From CADEED01 sp035701825 (GTDB lineage: Bacteria > Pseudomonadota > Gammaproteobacteria > Steroidobacterales > Steroidobacteraceae), in the NCBI GenBank assembly GCA_035701825.1, contig DASSRK010000133.1, positions 1 to 11,855 on the forward strand: DNA of 11,855 nt, written 5' to 3'. Both the position numbers and the translations under genes were made by a program. Shown piece after piece: positions 1 through 6,549 of the stretch. The first letter of the stretch is position 1, and each line of letters starts with the position of its first letter. Under the pieces are notes generated by a model. It did not search any database, was not told the origin of the DNA, and worked only from the letters and a program-made list of their open reading frames with translations.

Positions 1-290
1 AGCTTGTGCAGCGCCTTGTCGTCGGTGCACTCGGCCACGATGTTCGCGATCTCGTAGCCGAACACGATCTGCAGCTCCTCGAGCGTGGTGTTGGTGTCCT
101 CGATCGTGTCGTGCAACAGCCCGGCGGCCAGCACCACCGGATCCTCGATATCGGCCTGCACCAGGATGTACGCCACCTGGATCGGATGGTTGATGTACGG
201 CGACGCCTCCACGTCCTTGCGGCGCTGGTGGCGGTGCTTCTCGGCCGCGAATGCCGCGGCACGCAGCACGGTTTCCATCTTGGTGCTCAT
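1..290 (-). CDS. MESH1-type HD-domain hydrolase ((p)ppGpp hydrolase-like), C-terminus cut off
   Basis: Reading the reverse strand from the ATG at 290-288 gives 96 complete codons before the window edge, about half of a usual MESH1 protein of roughly 180 residues. The visible part closely matches the metazoan MESH1 and SpoT hydrolase fold as I recall it: KHRHQRRKD (residues 18-26), PYINHPIQVA (31-40), and the HD signature LLHDTIEDT (58-66) with H35, H60, D61, E64 and D65. These positions in the family hold the Mn ion and attack the 3'-pyrophosphate of (p)ppGpp. The short N-terminus shows that synthetase, TGS and ACT domains would have to lie beyond the edge; MESH1 proteins lack them. The protein should be cytoplasmic, acting in alarmone breakdown or possibly on NADPH, as reported for MESH1. 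No strong ribosome site precedes the start. It is transcribed away from the efflux operon. A longer Rel/SpoT protein is less likely, but the edge prevents exclusion. Confidence 0.85.
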   Translation of the reverse strand, partial: MSTKMETVLRAAAFAAEKHRHQRRKDVEASPYINHPIQVAYILVQADIEDPVVLAAGLLHDTIEDTNTTLEELQIVFGYEIANIVAECTDDKALHK

Positions 291-457
291 CGGGACCCGA
301 CACTAACCGCATCGCGCGCCCGCGCAAAGAGGACCCGATCCCTGCCTTCTTCGTTGAGGTTTCCTTAACGCGTGTTTCGGATAACCAGCCCGAGCCGGGC
401 CGGCAATCCGGCAAAGTCTGCGCCGACGCTGCCCGCGGGCGCCGTCACCCACTCACT

Positions 458-473
458 CTCCCCAAAGGGGGAG
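458..473. repeat. Short G/C-rich stem-loop, CTCCCC/GGGGAG type
   Basis: CTCCCC at 458-463 pairs with GGGGAG at 468-473 around a four-base loop (AAAG). The string resembles the short intergenic CTCTCCCCNAAAGGGGGAGAG-type palindromes that I recall from proteobacterial genomes. It has no T-run, so it is not a convincing intrinsic terminator. It lies about 100 bases upstream of the adaptor start and may be in the leader of the efflux transcript. Confidence 0.4.
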
Positions 474-563
474 TCGCCGGTGGCGCTAACGAGACCAGGC
501 GCTTGGCTCCACCGATCCATGTTCGCAATGCGTGACGGAGCGGAAGATGCGCTCCACACCCTC

Positions 564-570
564 AAGGAGG
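564..570 (+). promoter_or_regulatory. Ribosome binding site that fixes the adaptor start at GTG 579
   Basis: AAGGAGG is a full Shine-Dalgarno match and sits 8 bases before the GTG at 579. It makes that GTG the clear start, since the codons after it immediately encode a lipoprotein signal peptide. The ATG codons further upstream in the same frame (372, 519, 528) do not lead directly into a signal sequence. Confidence 0.85.
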
Positions 571-578
571 AATTCCTC

Positions 579-1745
579 GTGAAAGATGTCATCCGCTTTT
601 CTGTCGTGCTGCTGGTTGCCTTGTTCGCCGCGGGATGCGCGCGCAACGAAGCCGCGCCGGTCGCAAGCGCGCCGCCGGCCGTCGAGGCCGCCAAGGTCAT
701 CTCGAAGCGCGTCACCGAGTTCGACGAGTTCACCGGCCGTTTCGAGGCCGTGGAGCGCGTGGAAGTGAGGCCGCGGGTCTCGGGCTACGTGACGGCGACG
801 CATTTCGAGCAGGGTCACGAGGTCAAAAAGGGTGACATCCTCTACGTCATCGATCCGCGTCCCTACCAGGCCGCGCTCAAGCACGCGCAAGCCGAACTGG
901 TGCGCGCGCGCACGCAGCTTTCGCTGGCGAAGTCGGAGCGCGAGCGCGCGACGCGCTTGATCGAGAAGCACGCGATCTCGCAGGAAGAATTCGACGCGCG
1001 CACGTCGGGCAACGAGCAGGCCGCCGCCACCCTGACGGCCGCCGAGGCCGCCGTGGATGCCGCCGCGCTCGACTTGTCGTTCACCCAGGTGCGGGCGCCG
1101 ATCTCGGGCCTCGTGGGCCGCGCGGAGATCACCGCCGGCAACCTGGTCACGGCCGGCCAGACGCTGCTGACCACCGTGGTCTCCATCGATCCCATCTACG
1201 TGTCCTTCGACGGCGACGAGCAGGTGTACCTCAAGTACGTCGGCATGGAGCTGCGCGGCGAGCGCAAGAGCTCGCGCAACGCGCCGAACCCGGTGTGGGT
1301 GGGGCTCGCCGACGAGCAGGGTCATCCGCACCAGGGCCACATGGTGTTCCTCGACAACGAGCTCGACCCGAACACCGGCACCATCCACGCGCGCGGCCTG
1401 TTCGACAACAAGGATCGGCGCTTCACGCCCGGCATGTTCGCGCGGGTCAAGCTGATCGGCAGCTCCGAGTACCAGGCGCTGCTGATCAACGACAGCGCGG
1501 TCGGCACCGACCAGAGCGTCAAGTTCGTGCTCAAGGTCGGCGCGGACAACAAGGTCGAATACGCGCCGGTGAAGCTCGGCCCGATCATCGATGGCCTGCG
1601 CGTGGTGCGCGAAGGCCTCGAGGCGGGCGACACGATCCTCGTCAAGGGATTGCAGCAGGTGCGCCCCGGCATGCCCGTGACGCCGCAAGTCGTGGCCATG
1701 GGTGAGCGCCGCCCCGGCGGCCACACCCTGGTCGCCCAGAACTGA
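579..1745 (+). CDS. RND efflux periplasmic adaptor lipoprotein (MexE/AcrA type)
   Basis: This 388-residue protein is the membrane fusion subunit that bridges the inner-membrane transporter and the outer-membrane channel encoded next. Starting at GTG 579, residues 1-20 form a lipoprotein signal: basic start, hydrophobic core, and lipobox ending AAGC with C20 as the likely acylation site. A lipoyl/barrel-sandwich half follows (VSGYVTATHFEQGHEVKKGD, roughly 63-85), then an alpha-helical hairpin rich in Ala, Glu and Arg (about 95-160), the second lipoyl half (VRAPISGLVGRAEITAGN), a beta-barrel region and a C-terminal membrane-proximal domain containing LVKGLQQVRPGMPV. Length and order are normal for HlyD/AcrA adaptors. 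It is first in an adaptor-transporter-channel operon; 95 bases with a repeat separate it from the transporter. Resemblance to MexE, BpeE or CeoA is inferred mainly from the partner gene. The frame extends upstream to 372, but the start at 579 is preferred for its ribosome site and signal peptide. Confidence 0.95.
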   Translation: MKDVIRFSVVLLVALFAAGCARNEAAPVASAPPAVEAAKVISKRVTEFDEFTGRFEAVERVEVRPRVSGYVTATHFEQGHEVKKGDILYVIDPRPYQAALKHAQAELVRARTQLSLAKSERERATRLIEKHAISQEEFDARTSGNEQAAATLTAAEAAVDAAALDLSFTQVRAPISGLVGRAEITAGNLVTAGQTLLTTVVSIDPIYVSFDGDEQVYLKYVGMELRGERKSSRNAPNPVWVGLADEQGHPHQGHMVFLDNELDPNTGTIHARGLFDNKDRRFTPGMFARVKLIGSSEYQALLINDSAVGTDQSVKFVLKVGADNKVEYAPVKLGPIIDGLRVVREGLEAGDTILVKGLQQVRPGMPVTPQVVAMGERRPGGHTLVAQN

Positions 1746-1746
1746 C

Positions 1747-1813
1747 GGGGGCTGGCTCCATTTCGCGCCGGGGTCTGGCTCCATTTCGCGTCCGCGAAAT
1801 GGTGCCTGACCCC
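1747..1813. repeat. REP-like repeat: two direct arms and one inverted arm forming a long hairpin
   Basis: Three 21-base copies of one motif lie in the gap between adaptor and transporter. Copies at 1747-1767 and 1770-1790 are direct and differ at one base. The copy at 1793-1813 is inverted relative to 1770-1790, separated by two bases and matching at 19 of 21 positions, so this pair can fold into a long hairpin. The arms start with GGGG, contain GGCTCCATTTCGCG or its GGCACC variant, and the inverted copy ends CTGACCCC. I recall GGGGTCAGGCACC-type palindromes as frequent dispersed repeats in several high-GC proteobacteria, often near REP-associated transposases. No T-run follows, so termination is unlikely. 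It could affect mRNA decay and the adaptor-to-transporter ratio. Confidence 0.8.
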
Positions 1814-1840
1814 ACTCCCGACCGCACAGGACTCCAGAAA

Positions 1841-4800
1841 ATGAAATTCTCCAGCTACTTCATCGACCGCCCCGTCTTCGCAACGGTCCTGTCGGCCTTC
1901 GTCCTCATCGCGGGCGCCATCTCGCTGTTCAAACTACCGATCAGCGAGTACCCCGAAGTCGTTCCGCCGTCGATCGTGGTGCACGCCGCCTACCCCGGCG
2001 CCAACCCGAAGATCATTTCCGAGACCGTGGCCGCGCCGCTCGAACAGGAAATCGTCGGCGTCGAGGACATGCTGTACATGTCCTCGCAGGCGACCATGGA
2101 CGGCTCGCTGGCGCTCACCGTCACCTTCCGCATCGGCACGGACATCGACCGTGCCCAGGTGCAGGTGCAGAACCGCGTGCAGCAGGCGCTGCCGCGCCTG
2201 CCCGACGACGTGCGCGCGATCGGTGTGTCGGTGGTCAAGAGCACCCCCGCCTTCCTCATGGTGGTGCACCTGACCTCGCCCGACGGCCGCTACGATTCGC
2301 TCTACCTGCGCAACTACGCCACGCTCAACGTGCGCGACATCCTGGCGCGCATCCCCGGCGTCGGCGACGTGCGCGTGTTCGGCGCCGGCGACTACGCCAT
2401 GCGCGTGTGGCTCGACCCGCAGAAGATGGCGGCCCGCGATCTCACCAGCGGCGACGTCGTCGCCGCGATCCGCGAGCAGAACGTGCAGGTGGCCGCCGGC
2501 CAGATCGGTGCGCCGCCGGCCGCTGGCTCCGAGTTCCAGCTGGCGCTGAACGCCAAGGGTCGCCTCGAAACCGAGGAGCAGTTCGGCGAGATCGTGGTCA
2601 AGACCGGCACCGGTGGCGAGATCGTGCGGCTGCGCGACATCGCCCGCATGGAGCTCGGCGCGGCGACCTACGCCATGCAGTCCTTGCTGGGCAACGAGAA
2701 TGCCGTGGCCATCCCGGTCTACCAGTCGCCCGGCTCGAACGCCCTCGAGCTCTCCAACAAGGTGCGCTCCGACATGGAGACCCTGAAGAAGAGTTTCCCG
2801 CAGGGCATGGACTACCAGATCATCTACGACCCGACCCAGTTCGTGCGCCAGTCCATCGACGCGGTGGTGCACACCCTGCTCGAGGCCGTGGCACTGGTGG
2901 TGCTGGTGGTCATCCTGTTCCTGCAGACCTGGCGCGCGTCGATCATCCCGCTGGTGGCCGTGCCGATTTCCATCATCGGCAGCTTCGCGGTGCTGCACGC
3001 ACTCGGCTTCTCGATCAACACACTGTCGCTGTTCGGGCTGGTGCTCGCCATCGGCATCGTGGTGGACGACGCCATCGTGGTGGTCGAGAACGTCGAGCGG
3101 CACATCGCCGAAGGCCTCAGGCCGCTCGAAGCGACCAAGAAGGCCATGAGCGAGGTGTCGCGCCCCATCATCGCGATCACGCTGGTGCTGTCGGCGGTGT
3201 TCATCCCGGTGGCCTTCGTGCCCGGGCTCACCGGTCAGTTCTACAAGCAGTTCGCGCTGACCATCGCCGTGTCCACGATCATCTCGGCGTTCAACTCGCT
3301 GACGCTGTCGCCGGCGCTGGCCGCGGTACTGCTCAAGCCGCACGGCGCCCAGCCCGACGCGCTGACGCGCGGCATGGACAAGGTGTTCGGCCGCTTCTTC
3401 GCCTGGTTCAACCGCCTGTTCCAGCGTTCGGGCGATGCGTACCAGCGTGGCGTGACGCGCACGGTCAAGCGCGCGCCGATCGCCATCGCCATCTACGCGG
3501 GCCTGATCGCGCTCACCGTGTTCGGCTTCGTGCGCACGCCGGCGGGCTTCATCCCGCAGCAGGACAAGCTGTACCTGGTGGGCGTCGTGCAGCTGCCGCC
3601 CGCGGCTTCGCTGGAGCGCACCGCCGAGGTGGTGAAGCGCATGGGCGAGATCGCGAAGCAACAGCCGGGCGTGCTCAGCTCCGTGCAGTTCGCGGGCGTC
3701 TCGGCCAATGGCTTCGCGGCGCAGTCGAGCGCGGCGCTGGTGTTCTTCCCGCTGAAGGACTTCGACGAGCGCGAGGGCCTCTCGGCCGGCGCCATTGCCG
3801 GCGCGCTCAACCAGAAGTTCGCGTCCATCCAGGATGCGTACATCGCGGTGTTCCCGCCGCCGCCCGTCATCGGGCTCGGCATGCTCGGCGGCTTCAAGTT
3901 GAACGTCGAGGACCGCCAGCACCGCGGCGCCGAAGCGTTGTACGCCGCCGTGCAGGACGCGCTCGGCAAGGCCTGGGCCGACCCGTCGCTGGCCGGCGTG
4001 TTCTCCAGCTACCAGATCAACGTTCCGCAGCTCGACGTCGACGTCGATCGCCTGAAGGTCAAGCGCCAGGGCGTGAAGCTCAACGACGTGTTCCAGACGC
4101 TGCAAGTCAACCTGGGGTCCCTCTATGTCAATGACTTCAACCGATTTGGCCGTACTTACCGTGTGGTGGCGCAGGCGGATGCGCCGTTTCGCTCTCAAGT
4201 GGACGACATTCTTCCACTCAAGACCCGCAACGCCGCCGGAGAGATGGTCCCACTCGGCTCGATGATCTCGGTCAAGGAGTCCTTCGGGCCGGACATCGTC
4301 GAGCGCTTCAACGGCTACGCCAGCGCCGACATCAACGGCGGCCCCTCGCCGGGCCACAGCTCGGGCCAGGCGCAGGCGGCGATCTCGAAGATCCTCGACG
4401 AGAACCTGCCGGCCGGCATGAGCTACGAGTGGACCGACCTCGCCTTCCAGCAGATCGACGCGGGTGATGCGGCGCTGTGGGTGTTCCCGCTGTGCGTGAT
4501 CTTCGTGTTCCTGGTGCTGGCCGCGCAGTACGAGAGCTTCACGCTGCCGCTCGCCATCATCCTGATCGTGCCGATGGCGCTGCTCGCCGGCCTCGTGGGC
4601 ATCTATCTACAGGGCGGCGACAACAACATCTTCACGCAGATCGGATTCCTGGTGCTGGTGGGCCTCGCGTCCAAGAACGCCATCCTGATCGTGGAGTTCG
4701 CGCGCCACCTGGAAGAACAGGGACGCAGCCGGGTCGAGGCGGTGCTCGAGGCCGCGCGCCTGCGACTGCGCCCCATCGTGATGACGTCCATCGCCTTCGT

Positions 4801-5008
4801 CATGGGCGTGCTGCCGCTGGTGCTCGCCGACGGCGCGGGCCACGAGGTGCGGCGCGCCATGGGCGCGGCGGTGTTCGCCGGCATGATCGGCGTGACCGTG
4901 TTCGGCCTGATGCTGACTCCCGTGTTTTACGTGCTGGTGCGCCGCGTGGGCCTGGCCCGCGGCCCGTTGCCGGCGGCGCCCGCACAAGAGGTTCCTTCCC
5001 ATGTCTAA
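1841..5008 (+). CDS. RND multidrug efflux transporter, HAE1 family, MexF/BpeF-like
   Basis: This 1055-residue protein is the proton-driven inner-membrane pump of the tripartite exporter and has the usual family length. Features in order: TM1 after KFSSYFIDRPVFA (about 10-29); a first periplasmic porter region; TM2-TM6 (about 340-500), with the proton-relay aspartates D409 and D410 in VVDDAIVVVENVER; TM7 (about 545-565) followed by GFIPQQDK; a second periplasmic region with DAYIAVFPPPP and the docking-domain motif YVNDFNRFGRTY; and TM8-TM12 (from about 877), with the relay lysine K945 in ASKNAILIVEF. From memory it resembles Pseudomonas MexF along its length, so chloramphenicol, fluoroquinolone or trimethoprim-type substrates are plausible but not shown. 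The ATG at 1841 has AGGA at 1828-1831; an in-frame ATG at 1799 lies inside the repeat and is rejected. Its last 8 bases overlap the channel gene. Codons 755-804 show unusual codon usage. Confidence 0.97.
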   Translation: MKFSSYFIDRPVFATVLSAFVLIAGAISLFKLPISEYPEVVPPSIVVHAAYPGANPKIISETVAAPLEQEIVGVEDMLYMSSQATMDGSLALTVTFRIGTDIDRAQVQVQNRVQQALPRLPDDVRAIGVSVVKSTPAFLMVVHLTSPDGRYDSLYLRNYATLNVRDILARIPGVGDVRVFGAGDYAMRVWLDPQKMAARDLTSGDVVAAIREQNVQVAAGQIGAPPAAGSEFQLALNAKGRLETEEQFGEIVVKTGTGGEIVRLRDIARMELGAATYAMQSLLGNENAVAIPVYQSPGSNALELSNKVRSDMETLKKSFPQGMDYQIIYDPTQFVRQSIDAVVHTLLEAVALVVLVVILFLQTWRASIIPLVAVPISIIGSFAVLHALGFSINTLSLFGLVLAIGIVVDDAIVVVENVERHIAEGLRPLEATKKAMSEVSRPIIAITLVLSAVFIPVAFVPGLTGQFYKQFALTIAVSTIISAFNSLTLSPALAAVLLKPHGAQPDALTRGMDKVFGRFFAWFNRLFQRSGDAYQRGVTRTVKRAPIAIAIYAGLIALTVFGFVRTPAGFIPQQDKLYLVGVVQLPPAASLERTAEVVKRMGEIAKQQPGVLSSVQFAGVSANGFAAQSSAALVFFPLKDFDEREGLSAGAIAGALNQKFASIQDAYIAVFPPPPVIGLGMLGGFKLNVEDRQHRGAEALYAAVQDALGKAWADPSLAGVFSSYQINVPQLDVDVDRLKVKRQGVKLNDVFQTLQVNLGSLYVNDFNRFGRTYRVVAQADAPFRSQVDDILPLKTRNAAGEMVPLGSMISVKESFGPDIVERFNGYASADINGGPSPGHSSGQAQAAISKILDENLPAGMSYEWTDLAFQQIDAGDAALWVFPLCVIFVFLVLAAQYESFTLPLAIILIVPMALLAGLVGIYLQGGDNNIFTQIGFLVLVGLASKNAILIVEFARHLEEQGRSRVEAVLEAARLRLRPIVMTSIAFVMGVLPLVLADGAGHEVRRAMGAAVFAGMIGVTVFGLMLTPVFYVLVRRVGLARGPLPAAPAQEVPSHV

Positions 5009-6422
5009 CAAGATGAGGTTCATCGTGACTCCGCTGGCAGCAGCCATCCTGAGCGCCTGCGCCGTCGGGCCCGACTACCAGGCGCCGCAGACCAAAGCGG
5101 CCGAGAAGTTCGACGGCATCGAGCCGACCTACTCCGCCGACCCGGCGGCATCCGACCGGCAGCTGGCCGCGTTCTGGCAGGCCTTCGGCGATCCCGAGCT
5201 CGACAAGCTGGTCGACCTGGCGCTCACGTCCAACCACGACCTGCGCATCGCGCTGGCTCGCGTGGCCGAGGTGCGCGCGCTGCGGCGTGACACCGCGTTC
5301 GACCTGGCGCCGAGCATCCAGGCCGGCGGCGGCTACACCGAGACGCGCGTGTCGACCGCGCAGACGCTGGCCGGCGCCCCGCGCAGCACGCAGTACTACG
5401 ACGCCGGCTTCGACGCCTTCTGGGAGCTCGACTTCTTCGGCCGCGTACGCCGCGGCGTCGAGGCCGCGAGTGCCGAGGTGGGCGCGGCCGAGGCCGCCGG
5501 GCGCGACACGCTGGTCATCGTCACCGCCGAGGTCACGCGCACCTACTTCGAGTTGCGCGGCTTCCAGCAGCAGCTCGACGTGGCCCGCCGCAACGTGGTC
5601 AACCAGCAGGCCACCCTCGACCTCGCGAATGTGCGGCTGGAGGCCGGCACCGGCACCGAGTTCGACACGGCGCGCGCACAGGCGCAGCTGTCGACGACCC
5701 TCGGCACCATCGCGCCGCTCGAGGCCGCGGTGGCGCGTTCCGTCCACCGGCTCTCGGTGCTCGTCGGGCGCGAGCCCGGGGCGCTGCGCGCCGAGCTGAC
5801 GCCGCCGCACGATCTGCCGGCATTGCCCGGCGTGGTGCCGGTGGGCGACCCGGCGGGCCTCCTGCGGCGCCGCCCGGACATCCAGGTCGCCGAGCGCGAG
5901 CTCGCCGGCGCCACGGCCCGCATCGGGGTTGCGGTCGCGGACCTGTTCCCGCGCGTCACCTTCACCGGCAGCGCCGGTTGGGTGTCCACGGACTCGGGCG
6001 GACTCGGCGACAGCGGTACGGATGCCTACGTGATCGCGCCCGGGATCTCCTGGGGCATCTTCGACCTGGGCCACGTGCAGGCGCGCATTGCCGCGTCCAA
6101 AGCCCATGAGCAGGGAGCACTGGCGCACTACGAACAGACCGTGCTGCGCGCGCTCGAGGAAACCGAGAACTCGCTGGTCACGCATGCCCGGGCGCGCGAC
6201 AAGCTGGTCCACGACGAGGCGGCGGTGCGGGCCAGCAACACCGCCGCCGGCCTCGCCCGGGTGCGTTATGAAAACGGCGCCAGCGACTTCCTGCAGGTAC
6301 TCGACGCCGAGCGCACCCTGCTCGAGTCCGAGGACCGCCTGGCCCGCAGCCGTACCGAGGCCGCCACCAGCCTGATTGCCGTCTACAAGGCCCTGGGCGG
6401 CGGCTGGCAGGGCGGCAGCTAA
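5001..6422 (+). CDS. Outer-membrane efflux channel lipoprotein (NodT/OprM family)
   Basis: This 473-residue protein is the outer-membrane channel of the tripartite pump. Residues 1-20 form a lipoprotein signal with lipobox LSAC and acylation at C20, followed by the family hallmark VGPDYQAP. Two tandem outer-membrane efflux repeats follow. The first has FWQAFGDPELDKLVDLAL (about 54-72) and FWELDFFGRVRRGVEAA (about 141-157). The second has RRPDIQVAERELAGATARIG and ISWGIFDLGHVQARI (about 349-363). Both end in long Ala/Glu-rich helices, as expected for the alpha-barrel. The start at 5001 overlaps the end of the transporter by 8 bases and has AAGAGG at 4985-4990, showing translational coupling; M5 (5013) is a possible later start. 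Family resemblance to OprN or OprM is clear, but the exact subgroup is not. Confidence 0.95.
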   Translation: MSNKMRFIVTPLAAAILSACAVGPDYQAPQTKAAEKFDGIEPTYSADPAASDRQLAAFWQAFGDPELDKLVDLALTSNHDLRIALARVAEVRALRRDTAFDLAPSIQAGGGYTETRVSTAQTLAGAPRSTQYYDAGFDAFWELDFFGRVRRGVEAASAEVGAAEAAGRDTLVIVTAEVTRTYFELRGFQQQLDVARRNVVNQQATLDLANVRLEAGTGTEFDTARAQAQLSTTLGTIAPLEAAVARSVHRLSVLVGREPGALRAELTPPHDLPALPGVVPVGDPAGLLRRRPDIQVAERELAGATARIGVAVADLFPRVTFTGSAGWVSTDSGGLGDSGTDAYVIAPGISWGIFDLGHVQARIAASKAHEQGALAHYEQTVLRALEETENSLVTHARARDKLVHDEAAVRASNTAAGLARVRYENGASDFLQVLDAERTLLESEDRLARSRTEAATSLIAVYKALGGGWQGGS

Positions 6423-6436
6423 CCCGAATGGCAGAT

Positions 6437-6526
6437 GGTGCCGGAGCATGCAAACCGGCATAACTTTCACCCTATGCGAAACCTCCGAATTCCCAGAAGT
6501 TATGCCGGTTTGCATGCTCCGGCACC
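6437..6526. repeat. REPIN-like element: perfect 30-bp inverted repeat around a 30-base centre
   Basis: Bases 6437-6466 and 6497-6526 are exact reverse complements over 30 positions; 6467-6496 forms the centre. Each arm also folds on itself: TGCCGG (6439-6444) pairs with CCGGCA (6455-6460) around a loop containing the palindrome GCATGC, and likewise at 6503-6508 with 6519-6524. Two inverted REP-like hairpins with a short centre is the architecture of a REPIN/BIME, or of a small MITE. It begins 14 bases after the channel gene's stop and ends 23 bases before the kinase ATG. There is no T-run after it, so it is not a standard intrinsic terminator. In RNA it would form a very stable hairpin that may protect the upstream pump mRNA or reduce read-through. 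Confidence 0.85.
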
Positions 6527-6549
6527 GTCTCGGTCGTAGAGTACGCGCC

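Larger units (their letters stand above)
291..578. other. Divergent intergenic region upstream of the efflux operon
   Basis: These 288 bases lie between the start of the minus-strand HD hydrolase and the GTG start of the adaptor. An open frame of the adaptor continues back to an ATG at 372, but its predicted residues are proline- and serine-rich with no family resemblance, so I treat the stretch as non-coding. It must hold the promoters of both flanking units, since they diverge. The best plus-strand candidate is TTGAGG at 354-359 with GGATAA at 379-384, but the 19-base spacing makes this weak. A short G/C stem lies at 458-473. No regulator gene is present here, unlike many MexEF or BpeEF operons that have a LysR gene upstream. 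Confidence 0.55.

Noticed and set aside
483..530. Possible degenerate copy of the 1747-1813 repeat (TTGGCTCCA near 505)
   Set aside because: Only about nine bases match and there is no inverted partner, so chance is sufficient.
1934..4357. Long minus-strand open frame of about 800 codons opposite the transporter gene
   Set aside because: It is rich in His, Arg, Asp and Gly with no domain or membrane pattern, and mirrors a highly conserved plus-strand gene. Long antisense frames are expected in DNA with such high G/C at third positions.
6437..6526. Intrinsic transcription terminator for the efflux operon
   Set aside because: The stem is strong, but the loop is 30 bases, each arm has its own hairpin, and no T-run follows on either strand. 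A repeat element explains it better.
6376..6549. N-terminal extension of the kinase frame back into the channel gene
   Set aside because: The extension is translated from the channel gene in another frame and from the 90-bp inverted repeat, so it has no protein-like conservation; ATG 6550 is the better start.
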